DNA of 34,714 nt from an uncultured Gammaproteobacteria bacterium (lineage in GTDB: Bacteria > Pseudomonadota > Gammaproteobacteria > Arenicellales > JAANXG01). The position numbers and the translations under genes were made by a program. This document shows, one piece after another, positions 7,796 to 14,953 of the stretch. The stretch covers positions 1 to 34,714 of the forward strand of contig CAMYIN010000150.1 of the NCBI GenBank assembly GCA_947258495.1, in the 5' to 3' direction. The notes beneath the pieces are model-generated. The model saw only the letters and a list, made by a program, of their open reading frames with translations, did no database searches and was not told the DNA's origin. Within the stretch, counting starts at the first letter, position 1; each line of letters opens with the position of its first letter.

Positions 7796-9004
7796 GTGTC
7801 GCAAGCCGATAACGAGCCGTACGCCTTCTTGTATCTCAAGAAAGGCTCGGAGAGACGCATAGCGTCCGGTCATCTCTGGGTCTACAGCAACGAAGTCGAT
7901 ACCGGCCGCAGCCCCCTCAAAGACCTGATGCCGGGGCAAGGCGTAGACGTACTCAGCCATGCTGGACGCTGGTTGGGGAACGCTTACGTCAATCCCAATT
8001 CTCTGATCTGTGCCCGCATTGTCAGCCATGACCGGAGCCACCCCTTGTCCCGCTCGCTGCTGGTACACCGCATCAAGGTTGCACTGGGTCTTCGCCGACG
8101 TCTTTTCCGGCACGACTTTTACCGATTGCTGTACGGCGAGGGCGACGGATTACCCGGTCTGATCATCGACCGGTACGGCAGCTTTTTCGTGGTGCAGCTC
8201 AACACGGCGGGGATGGATCGGCGCCGCGAAGACGTGCTGGCGGCATTGGACAAGGTGTTGCGGCCGGAAGGGGTGCTGCTGCGTTGCGACAACGAGTTTC
8301 GTGCCATGGAAGGGCTAGACAGCTACGTGGAGGCGTTGGGCCGGATCCCGGAAGAGGTAGAAGTCATCGAACACGACACCCGCTTTATCGTTCCTCTGCG
8401 GCGTGGTCAAAAAACAGGTTGGTATTTCGACCAGCGCGGCAACCGGGCCGGTTTACTGCCGCTCGTCGCGGGTGGCAGCATCCTGGACGTCTGCAGTTAC
8501 ACGGGCGCCTGGGGGCTTCAGGCCGCAACGCATGGCGCGACTCGTGTTCACTGTGTGGATGCCTCGGAGACGGCGTTGGACTACGTGCGCCGCAACGCCG
8601 AACTCAATGAAATCGCATCAATTCAGACGCAGCGCGGTGACGCGTTCAAGGTCCTCAAGGGGCTGCGTGCAGAAGGCGCCCGCTTCGATGTCGTCGTTCT
8701 CGATCCCCCTGCGTTCATAAAACGAAAGAAGGACCAACGGGCCGGTGAAGAGGCGTATCGAAGGCTGAACCAGAAAGCCCTTCAAGTTCTCAACACGGAC
8801 GGCCTGCTCGTGAGTTGTTCCTGCTCCTATCACCTGTCCGCGTCGCGTCTACTGGAAATCACATACCGTGCCGCACGCCACGTAGATCGTCACTTGCAGT
8901 TGCTAGTCAGCGGCGGGCAGTCCATGGATCATCCCGTTCACCCGGCGATGCCGGAAACGCGCTATTTGAAATGCTTGATCTTTCGCGTACTGCCGCGTCT
9001 GTGA
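7796..9004 (+). CDS. rlmI: 23S rRNA m5C1962 methyltransferase, RlmI type
   Basis: The 402-residue protein has an N-terminal PUA domain (about residues 10-80), a central region and a C-terminal class I SAM-dependent methyltransferase domain. The SAM-binding motif ILDVCSYTGAWG is at 229-240, the DPPAF motif at 303-307 and the cysteine-containing SCSCSYH at 340-346, which includes the expected catalytic cysteine for cytosine C5 methylation. E. coli RlmI methylates C1962 of 23S rRNA; the same target is likely but not proven. The start is a GTG at 7796 with a strong ribosome site (GAGGTAAG) five bases upstream. It appears to be transcribed alone. Confidence 0.93.
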   Translation: MSQADNEPYAFLYLKKGSERRIASGHLWVYSNEVDTGRSPLKDLMPGQGVDVLSHAGRWLGNAYVNPNSLICARIVSHDRSHPLSRSLLVHRIKVALGLRRRLFRHDFYRLLYGEGDGLPGLIIDRYGSFFVVQLNTAGMDRRREDVLAALDKVLRPEGVLLRCDNEFRAMEGLDSYVEALGRIPEEVEVIEHDTRFIVPLRRGQKTGWYFDQRGNRAGLLPLVAGGSILDVCSYTGAWGLQAATHGATRVHCVDASETALDYVRRNAELNEIASIQTQRGDAFKVLKGLRAEGARFDVVVLDPPAFIKRKKDQRAGEEAYRRLNQKALQVLNTDGLLVSCSCSYHLSASRLLEITYRAARHVDRHLQLLVSGGQSMDHPVHPAMPETRYLKCLIFRVLPRL

Positions 9005-9056
9005 CTACCGGCCGTGCGGGGGTTTCTGAGACGCGGACGACGGTGGATGCGTCGGC

Positions 9057-9386
9057 TCAGACCGATGTGCGGGAGTATCGGGGCGCCCCGTTGGCGGAGA
9101 ACAATTCCGCGAGCCGCTCCACCAGTTCGAATGCCGGGCACCTGTTGGCCACCTGATAAAAGATCTTTTGCGCTCGGCGGCGACCCACAACCACGCCTGC
9201 GTCCCGCATACGCGCCAGGTGCTGCGAAACCGTGGACGTCGATACACCCTGAATCGCGGCCAACTCGCCCACACATTTTTCTCCACGAATGAGCTCCATT
9301 GTCAGACGCAACCGGTCGGGGTGACTGAGCACCTTCAAGAACTTGACGACGTCACAACGCATAAGCCTGCTACCGTATTCCCACAT
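9057..9386 (-). CDS. ArsR/SmtB family transcriptional regulator
   Basis: The protein of up to 109 residues is a winged-helix dimeric repressor: FLKVLSHPDRLRL, then a helix-turn-helix with STSTVSQHLARMRDAGVV and a wing RRRAQKIFYQV. The classical arsenite motif ELCVCDL is absent. Cysteines are at 11, 38 (GEKCVGEL) and 83 (NRCPAF). Sulfide- or persulfide-sensing relatives such as BigR and SqrR use one cysteine near helix 2 and one in or near the last helix, so Cys38 and Cys83 could form such a pair, though this is inference. Two starts are possible, 9386 and 9362 (MRCDVVKF); neither has a strong ribosome site. An extended -10 promoter lies just upstream. No obvious target gene is adjacent, apart from its own promoter. 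Confidence 0.88.
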   Translation of the reverse strand: MWEYGSRLMRCDVVKFLKVLSHPDRLRLTMELIRGEKCVGELAAIQGVSTSTVSQHLARMRDAGVVVGRRRAQKIFYQVANRCPAFELVERLAELFSANGAPRYSRTSV

Positions 9387-9427
9387 TGTTGATATAGTTT
9401 TTACCGCCCTCCCCCCCGCGAAATCGG

Positions 9428-9436
9428 ATTATACCA
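9428..9436 (-). promoter_or_regulatory. Extended -10 promoter of the ArsR-family gene
   Basis: Read on the minus strand, TGGTATAAT combines a perfect -10 hexamer (9428-9433) with the TGn extension. The predicted start, about 9421, gives a 5' leader of some 35 bases to the ATG at 9386. No good -35 is visible, as is common for extended -10 promoters. A large palindrome lies about 45-60 bases upstream of the predicted start. Confidence 0.5.
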
Positions 9437-9458
9437 AGGAGATGTCCGCGCATTGTTT

Positions 9459-9483
9459 AAAAAATTGTTACCGGACCGGTAAC
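9459..9483 (-). terminator. Palindrome plus T-tract, probable gspAB terminator
   Basis: GTTACCGG (9467-9474) and CCGGTAAC (9476-9483) are perfect inverted arms around one base. On the minus strand this can fold as a 6-bp stem with a 5-base loop, and six Ts follow two bases later (9459-9464). It lies some 175 bases past the gspB stop. Its position upstream of the ArsR-family promoter means it could alternatively be a regulator-binding site. Confidence 0.5.
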
Positions 9484-9658
9484 CGGCGGGGCGTCATGCG
9501 CAATGTCCTCTGCGGTCGCGCACAGCCACGGCCGGGCGCAGGAAACAAAACCGGGTCTGGCGGCAATACGGCTCGCGATATCGCCGTTTCGCGGCAGCAT
9601 TCGACCCCCTGCTTTGTGGTCAACGGACTCGTGTCCGAGCTTCGGACGCACCGGCGGC

Positions 9659-10288
9659 TCAAGGCGTAACCAGGAACTCGCGTCCCCGATATCGCATGAC
9701 AGCGCCCTCGGGCCGGATTTCAACGACACTGACGTCGGAGTTTATCGTCGTTCCTTCGCGATAGATTTTCTGGTTGACCATGATGAATCGTCGCCGTGGG
9801 TTTTCGGAGTAGGAGACGACGTTAACCACGATATCCGACAGACGCCCGCGGGTCTCGTCACTCAATTCACCCAGCAAGGGATAATTTTTCGCGGCCGGAG
9901 CCGCCGCAGCGGGCTTCGCCGCGGGGCGCGGATCGGCCACCTGCGGCACCACCTCCGGCACGTCGTCTCGCACCGTCGGCGCCTCCAGCGTGACCTCGGA
10001 GGGGGGCGCGGCTTGAACGTGTTGGACCGGCGGTTCGCGGGGTTCGACCGGCAAAGACTCGGCGTTGTTCGTGTCGGATCCGGCAATTTCACGCGCCTCC
10101 CAGAACATCGCTCCATAGATGCCTGCACCCAGCAGCGCGAACAAAATCACCAACGCAAGCGCCAATATCCGAAAACCCGGGCGCTTTCGTGGTGTTGTCG
10201 AAAAATCGTGGACCGTCTCAAGGGTGGGGACGGCGCCGAGCGATCTCTCCCGCTCCGACTTCTTCAACGCGTCGAGTATGTAGGACAT
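9659..10288 (-). CDS. gspB: General secretion pathway protein B (GspB)
   Basis: The 209-residue protein begins with the conserved cytoplasmic segment MSYILDALKKSERER, followed by a single membrane anchor (about residues 40-62), a proline- and alanine-rich periplasmic linker and the C-terminal GspB domain (YPLLGELSDE to RGREFLVTP). GspB works with GspA to help insert or assemble the type II secretion secretin through the peptidoglycan. It starts one base after the gspA stop, so the two genes form one operon in the order A-B. No other gsp genes are in the window. The linker is low in complexity, which is normal for this family. Confidence 0.92.
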   Translation of the reverse strand: MSYILDALKKSERERSLGAVPTLETVHDFSTTPRKRPGFRILALALVILFALLGAGIYGAMFWEAREIAGSDTNNAESLPVEPREPPVQHVQAAPPSEVTLEAPTVRDDVPEVVPQVADPRPAAKPAAAAPAAKNYPLLGELSDETRGRLSDIVVNVVSYSENPRRRFIMVNQKIYREGTTINSDVSVVEIRPEGAVMRYRGREFLVTP

Positions 10289-10289
10289 A

Positions 10290-12143
10290 TCAACCTGTGC
10301 CCGTACCCAGCAACAGCGGCAGGATGTCTTTGTTCAATTTGGAGTTGAGATGCAGCAGCGTCTCGACACCGACAATACCGTCCGCAGCCAGGCCGTTACG
10401 TTTTTGATACGCGATCACGTGCCGCATCAGCTCCGAGTCGAAGAGGGATCTTCCTTCATTTAACGCCGGCAGGTCAGCATTCGAATATTCAGTGCGCGTG
10501 AGCGCTCGACGCAACCAGACGACATCGGGCCCTTCGTCGCCGAGAGAAAGTTCCTCCCTCCCTGACGGCAACGGTTTCCATAAGAACCAATATTCGCCGA
10601 ACCAGTACGGATCCACCTCGGTAATGGGCAAACGCACGCGTTCGTGGGCAAAATCGAGGGTGATTTCCACTTCGCTCAAGGCGGTGGCGACCGCGTAGTG
10701 TGGACGACCCTGTGGCGAACGAAGTACCAGTATCGCCGCGCGATTGTGGCTGCGCAGGTTGTTCCACGTACCGCGTCCTCGATAACAGCGCAAATTCAAC
10801 CGCTCGACATCTTCACAGACGCGATCCTCTGCCGACACTTTTTCCGATCGGCCCCACAACTCGATCAGGCGCTGGAACGCATCCAGCCTGCCTCCCAAGA
10901 CACCGTATTCGCGAAGCAGGTCGGAGACCCCCGGGTCGTCGAGCGCCCCCCAGTCGGGCGTTTCGAGCGCACGCACCAACCCGATCGTAGTGCCCGGTGC
11001 GGGATCGGATGGCGTGCCGTCGAGGGGGCCGGGATCGGATAGCGTGCCATCGATCAGGCCGGGAGCGTCCGGCAACGCCGATACGATGGTCTCAGCCGGC
11101 TCCGGACCAGACGCTGCCGCATCGGGCTCGACGGCCCGCGTGGACTGCTTACCGGCGGTTGACGCGTCCGCCCGAACCGCATCGGTTGCTACGGCGACGT
11201 CGGTCCTTGTCTGGGTAGTCGAAACTCCCCACGCCCAGTGACGCAGCGGATCACCGATCGGAGAAAACAGCAACACGACCGCCAGCGAAGCGGCGATCGG
11301 GATCCATACCCAGCTCCGGCCTGCGGACGAATCCCCGCTCTCGCCGAGGACCTCACGGGCGGCGGTACGGGCGATCGAAGCGGTGACCGCAGTCATGTCC
11401 TTCGCGTAGGCGCCCATCAGCGCTCGATCGCAGATGACGTTCACCAGGCGGGGTACCCCTGCGGATCTTTTGAAGATGTGTTGCACCGCACCGCCGGAAA
11501 ACAGCGAACGTTGGCATCCGGCAACCCCCAGACGGTAGCGGATATACTCGGATGTTTCTCTGCTCGACAGAGGACTGAGGTGGTAACGCGCGGTTATACG
11601 CTGGGTCAGCTGGCGCAAGTCCGTGCGCTGCAGCGTGGCATTGAATTCAGGCTGAGCGATGAGAATTATCTGCAATAGTTTTCGGGTCGTTGTTTCGAGA
11701 TTGGTGAGCAAGCGAATCTGCTCTAACACTTCCCCGGAAAGCAGCTGTGCTTCGTCGATAATGACCACCGTGTGGCGGCCTTCTGCAAATCGGGTCAATA
11801 GGAAATCGTTGAGCTTTGCGAGCAATTGTTTCGGCTCGCTGGTTGATTGGTACTCGATCTTCAGTTCATCACAGATCGCAGCGAGCAGTTCTTTCGAATC
11901 CAGATTGGGATTCAGCAGCAATGCGACGTCCACGTCGTCGGGGAGCTGCGACAACAGACAGCGGCAAAGCGTTGTCTTGCCGGTACCGACTTCTCCAGTG
12001 AGGACGACGAATCCACCCGCCTGCTGAATTCCGTAGAGCAGGTGCGCCATCGCCTCCCGATGCCGCGTGCTCATGTACATATAACGTGGATTCGGTGCAA
12101 TCGAAAATGGAATCTCGGACAGACCGAAGTAGGCCGCGTACAT
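10290..12143 (-). CDS. gspA: GspA/ExeA-type AAA ATPase with peptidoglycan-binding domain
   Basis: The 617-residue inner-membrane protein has an N-terminal AAA ATPase (start YFGLSEIPFSIAPNP; Walker A GEVGTGKTT at 50-58; Walker B VVIIDEAQ at 126-133). A transmembrane segment follows near 278-296, then a low-complexity linker with repeated DPGPLDGTPSDP-like units around residues 365-385. The C-terminal periplasmic part includes a PG_binding_1-type domain (near LSLGDEGPDVVWLRRAL to DGIVGVETLLHL). In Aeromonas, ExeA with ExeB binds peptidoglycan and places the secretin. The length is near or slightly above the usual family size. It heads a two-gene operon with gspB. Family placement is firm; a role in a different envelope complex cannot be excluded. 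Confidence 0.93.
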   Translation of the reverse strand: MYAAYFGLSEIPFSIAPNPRYMYMSTRHREAMAHLLYGIQQAGGFVVLTGEVGTGKTTLCRCLLSQLPDDVDVALLLNPNLDSKELLAAICDELKIEYQSTSEPKQLLAKLNDFLLTRFAEGRHTVVIIDEAQLLSGEVLEQIRLLTNLETTTRKLLQIILIAQPEFNATLQRTDLRQLTQRITARYHLSPLSSRETSEYIRYRLGVAGCQRSLFSGGAVQHIFKRSAGVPRLVNVICDRALMGAYAKDMTAVTASIARTAAREVLGESGDSSAGRSWVWIPIAASLAVVLLFSPIGDPLRHWAWGVSTTQTRTDVAVATDAVRADASTAGKQSTRAVEPDAAASGPEPAETIVSALPDAPGLIDGTLSDPGPLDGTPSDPAPGTTIGLVRALETPDWGALDDPGVSDLLREYGVLGGRLDAFQRLIELWGRSEKVSAEDRVCEDVERLNLRCYRGRGTWNNLRSHNRAAILVLRSPQGRPHYAVATALSEVEITLDFAHERVRLPITEVDPYWFGEYWFLWKPLPSGREELSLGDEGPDVVWLRRALTRTEYSNADLPALNEGRSLFDSELMRHVIAYQKRNGLAADGIVGVETLLHLNSKLNKDILPLLLGTGTG

Positions 12144-12172
12144 AGTCAGTATCCGTGTTCTCTGAATATGTA

Positions 12173-12178
12173 ATTATA
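12173..12178 (-). promoter_or_regulatory. Possible -10 element of gspA
   Basis: A perfect TATAAT is read on the minus strand about 30 bases upstream of the gspA ATG. No acceptable -35 was found at 16-18 bases; TTGAAC lies 22 bases upstream. The surrounding AT-rich patch contrasts with the GC-rich neighbourhood. Confidence 0.3.
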
Positions 12179-12202
12179 TGTCAGTCTGGTGTGGACATCG
12201 GT

Positions 12203-13099
12203 TCAAGGCGCCGGCAGCACCGATTTCATTCTTGTGACGAAACCGCCTCCTCGGGTCATCCAGCGCACCAAATCCGACAGGGCATCGTCGTCCGGCGTCC
12301 GCACCCGCAGGGTATCCGCTTCCACCTGCATCGGCGCATCCAGCGATACGGTGGCCAGGCGGCGCGCCAAGAACACCTGTTGCCGGTGTTTGGCCAGATT
12401 CTCGGCGATACGTCTCGCTCCCCGAATCGCCAGTTGCGGCACAGCGCTCAGATTAGCATACACCGACTCGAGATCCGGATACAGGCGCAGGAGGCGCACC
12501 GCGGTCTTCGGGCCGATACCGGGTATTCCTGGAATGTTGTCGACGGAGTCTCCCACCAGAGCCAGGTAGTCGCTGATCTGATCGCTGCGAACTCCGAATC
12601 GTTTCTCGACACCGTCGACATCCAGAGTTTCATCGCGGGCATAGTTCCACCACAAATCGGCCCCGCTGAGTACCTGGGTCAAATCCTTGTCCCCCGTCAC
12701 CACTATGTTGCGGAATCCTCTGTCACGCATGCGATGAGCGAGGGTCGCGATCAGATCGTCGGCCTCGAACAGTCTGTGAGAACAAGTATGAATGCCCAGG
12801 GCCTGGGTGAAGGACCTGCAGGCCTCGAACTGCCGTTCCAGTTCCGGAGGAGGTAGTTCGCGGTTAGCCTTGTACTCGGGGAAAAGCTCATTGCGGAACG
12901 ACGTGGTCAGGCTTTCGTCGAAGGCCACGGACACGTATTCCGGCGTCGTCTTTTCCAAAAACTCCGTAAAGAACCGCAGGTAGCCGTACACGGCATTCAC
13001 CGGGGTGCCGTCTTCCGCACCCATCGTCTCCGGCAGCGAAAACCAGGCACGAAACACGTAGATGCTGGCGTCGATCAGATACAGGTCTTTGTCGGTCAT
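12203..13099 (-). CDS. 5'-3' exonuclease (Pol I N-terminal domain / ExoIX-like)
   Basis: The 298-residue protein corresponds to the free-standing 5'-nuclease domain found at the N-terminus of DNA polymerase I. It shows the metal-binding acidic motifs: LIDASIYVFRA at the start, VAFDES, FEADDLIATLA and VVTGDKDLTQVL. The helix-three-turn-helix DNA-binding motif follows (DYLALVGDSVDN and GIPGIGPKTAVRLL). There is no polymerase domain, because the frame stops at 12203. Such proteins remove flaps or RNA primers, or may act in repair. Whether it is orthologous to E. coli Xni (ExoIX) is not certain. The ATG at 13099 is preceded by GGAGG at very close spacing. It lies upstream of gspA on the same strand, about 60 bases away. 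Confidence 0.9.
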   Translation of the reverse strand: MTDKDLYLIDASIYVFRAWFSLPETMGAEDGTPVNAVYGYLRFFTEFLEKTTPEYVSVAFDESLTTSFRNELFPEYKANRELPPPELERQFEACRSFTQALGIHTCSHRLFEADDLIATLAHRMRDRGFRNIVVTGDKDLTQVLSGADLWWNYARDETLDVDGVEKRFGVRSDQISDYLALVGDSVDNIPGIPGIGPKTAVRLLRLYPDLESVYANLSAVPQLAIRGARRIAENLAKHRQQVFLARRLATVSLDAPMQVEADTLRVRTPDDDALSDLVRWMTRGGGFVTRMKSVLPAP

Positions 13100-13483
13100 G
13101 CCTCCGTTATTGTCCTCTGTCCCATTGCTCCGGGATCGTGAAACCGGTTACCGCCACCCTGGGACGGAGACGAACTCGTCCGACTTCGTGAGTTCCGGAT
13201 CGGCCCGCGGCAGGCAGTGCATGCGCGGTCTGATAGCGTACGCACCCACTGAACCGGTCGCGCCCGCGTGGGCATCGTCCCGCTGGGCATCGAACAAGTC
13301 AGCGACTATATTTAGGTAACCACTGCTCAATTCATGGGCCTCGGGTATTCGGGCGCCGAAGCATGCAGCGGCGCGAAAAACGCGCAATTTGTACTGTGCG
13401 TCCCGGGGACCCGGTACGATCCTTCAGGGACGCTTTGGAAGACAAGCCGGATACGCGTGAACCGTTCATCTTGGAGCAGCACC
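13100..13483. other. Divergent intergenic region without a supported gene
   Basis: This 384-bp stretch separates the minus-strand exonuclease gene from the plus-strand cyclophilin-like gene and should hold promoters for both. No convincing -35/-10 pair was found on either strand. A 79-residue minus-strand frame (13148-13387) has no recognisable domain and no clear ribosome site. No hairpin terminator, repeat or RNA gene was recognised. Confidence 0.4.
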
Positions 13484-13858
13484 ATGCGCAGGCTGAAAAT
13501 GAGTATCGGCCCCGTCGAGCTTACGGCGCAACTTTTCGACACGCCCACAGCCGATGCGATCTATAATTCCTTGCCCATCGAGTCCGAAGCCCACACCTGG
13601 GGAGAAGAAGTGTATTTTTCCACACCGCTCCGTGTCATAAGGGAACCCGGCGCCCGCGACGTAGTCGAGAAGGGGGACCTGGCGTTCTGGGTCGAGGGCA
13701 ACAGCATCGCCATCGGTTTTGGGAGGACACCCGTTTCCGTGGGCGACGAAATACGCCTTGCGGCGAAGACCAATATATGGGGACGAGCGCTGGAACCGGT
13801 GTCCGTGCTCGAAGCGGTCCAAGAAGGCGATCCCGTCTCGCTGGAACGGCTGGACTAA
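13484..13858 (+). CDS. Cyclophilin-like fold protein (TM1367-like)
   Basis: The 124-residue protein resembles the small cyclophilin-like family typified by Thermotoga TM1367: a first strand VELTAQLFDTPTADAIYNSLP, then WGEEVYFSTPL, a central DVVEKGDLAFWVEGN with IAIGFGRTPVS, and an ending NIWGRALEPV. Members have a cyclophilin-type barrel, but peptidyl-prolyl isomerase activity has not been generally shown. The ATG at 13484 is chosen because GGAG lies seven bases upstream; the in-frame extension back to 13334 is not family-like. Its TAA overlaps the TAG of the convergent cysteine-cluster gene by four bases. Confidence 0.82.
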   Translation: MRRLKMSIGPVELTAQLFDTPTADAIYNSLPIESEAHTWGEEVYFSTPLRVIREPGARDVVEKGDLAFWVEGNSIAIGFGRTPVSVGDEIRLAAKTNIWGRALEPVSVLEAVQEGDPVSLERLD

Positions 13859-14745
13859 GACGGCGAATCGGAGCCCGATCCGACGTTGCCCCCGGCTTTC
13901 GATCGCGCACGCAGTCCGCGGCGGCGACTGAGGCGCTTCTCCTTCGCGTCCGACTTCACGGGGATCGTCCTTTCACCGAACAGAACTTGTTTCAAAAACC
14001 GAAACGCGAACTGAAGCAACCGCTCTTCGTCGTCTATCAATTCTTGTATGGTGGAAGCGTCTAGATCGAAGACGTCATCGAATCCCTCGGTTTGAATGAA
14101 TTCGCGGAAACTGTCGATATCGTAGCTGCACATATCGAACAGCTGCAGCGACCTTTCCGTGGGCGCCCCCACGGTAGGGCCACCCGACCGCTTTTTCAAA
14201 ACCACATCCCGCCAGGCGCGGTTTTTTTCGTCGTACTCGTCGCAACCCTGCTCCATCCTGTATTCGCGCACCGTGAGGGTGCGCGGCTCGTCGTGACCGA
14301 GGCAGTGCTCTTCCTTGACCAAGAAAAAAATGTCCTCAACCTCGGGACTGTCTTTCTTGCGCACCCCCATGCTGCCCAGGGCGTAGTAGCGACAGGCGGC
14401 AGGTCGGTCTTCATAGACGCTGCACCCGCCTTCGGTCAGAAATACGCATTCGCTGGTGCCGGGCTTGGTGTTCATCTTCAACCCCGGCATGTTGTGATGA
14501 TCCATGGCGAAGGGCGTGGTGTAGCGGGCGACGAAATCAGACGAATCGATACCAAGACGCCGCTTCAGGCGCAGAATGTCGTAAGGCGTGATCTGGATGT
14601 CGATATTCCTGCAGCAGGCGTTGAAACAGGCGATCCCCTTGTGACAATGGAACCGTATTTCGTCATCCAGCCCCAACTCCACCGGCTGAACCGGTGTAGT
14701 GAAGGGGATCTCGTCTCTGATCTTGATAAAGTCATCGCTGGCCAT
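13855..14745 (-). CDS. YkgJ-type cysteine-cluster protein with C-terminal extension
   Basis: The first 125 residues contain the CxxCxxCC-like cluster of the YkgJ family: Cys34, Cys40, Cys44 and Cys45, then Cys100, Cys108 and Cys118 (the last in RPAACRYYALG). These probably bind zinc or an Fe-S cluster. The family is widespread and its function is unknown. At 296 residues it is two to three times longer than minimal YkgJ proteins. The extra part contains further Cys and His residues (EEHCLGHDEPR, EQGCDEYD), a helical region and a very basic tail (KRLSRRRGLRARSK). The ATG at 14745 has GAGG six bases upstream. It lies directly downstream of the aprBA terminator on the same strand. Stops overlap with the convergent cyclophilin-like gene. 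Confidence 0.85.
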   Translation of the reverse strand: MASDDFIKIRDEIPFTTPVQPVELGLDDEIRFHCHKGIACFNACCRNIDIQITPYDILRLKRRLGIDSSDFVARYTTPFAMDHHNMPGLKMNTKPGTSECVFLTEGGCSVYEDRPAACRYYALGSMGVRKKDSPEVEDIFFLVKEEHCLGHDEPRTLTVREYRMEQGCDEYDEKNRAWRDVVLKKRSGGPTVGAPTERSLQLFDMCSYDIDSFREFIQTEGFDDVFDLDASTIQELIDDEERLLQFAFRFLKQVLFGERTIPVKSDAKEKRLSRRRGLRARSKAGGNVGSGSDSPS

Positions 14746-14897
14746 GGAGAACCTCGTCTACGGAGCGATGTAGCGCTCACGGTTTGCCGGCTGATGTTAA
14801 CAGGTATTCCCTGATTCTACCGATCGGCGCCGGACGCGGGGCGCCGCTCCAGGCGGACCCAGGTGTTGCAATCAATGCCGGCGGATTGCGCTGAGGC

Positions 14898-14929
14898 AAA
14901 AAAAACCGGGCATCCCGCAGGATGCCCGG
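14898..14929 (-). terminator. Strong intrinsic terminator of aprBA
   Basis: Read on the minus strand, a perfect 10-bp stem (CCGGGCATCC with GGATGCCCGG) closes a 4-base loop and is followed directly by eight Ts. It starts about 25 bases after the aprA stop. This is the clearest terminator in the window and separates aprBA from the cysteine-cluster gene. Confidence 0.92.
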
Positions 14930-14953
14930 CTTCATCAGCGGGTCGGCGGGCGT

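Noticed and set aside
13148-13387. Minus-strand frame of 79 residues upstream of the exonuclease gene
   Set aside because: No recognisable domain, no convincing ribosome site and no secretion signal.
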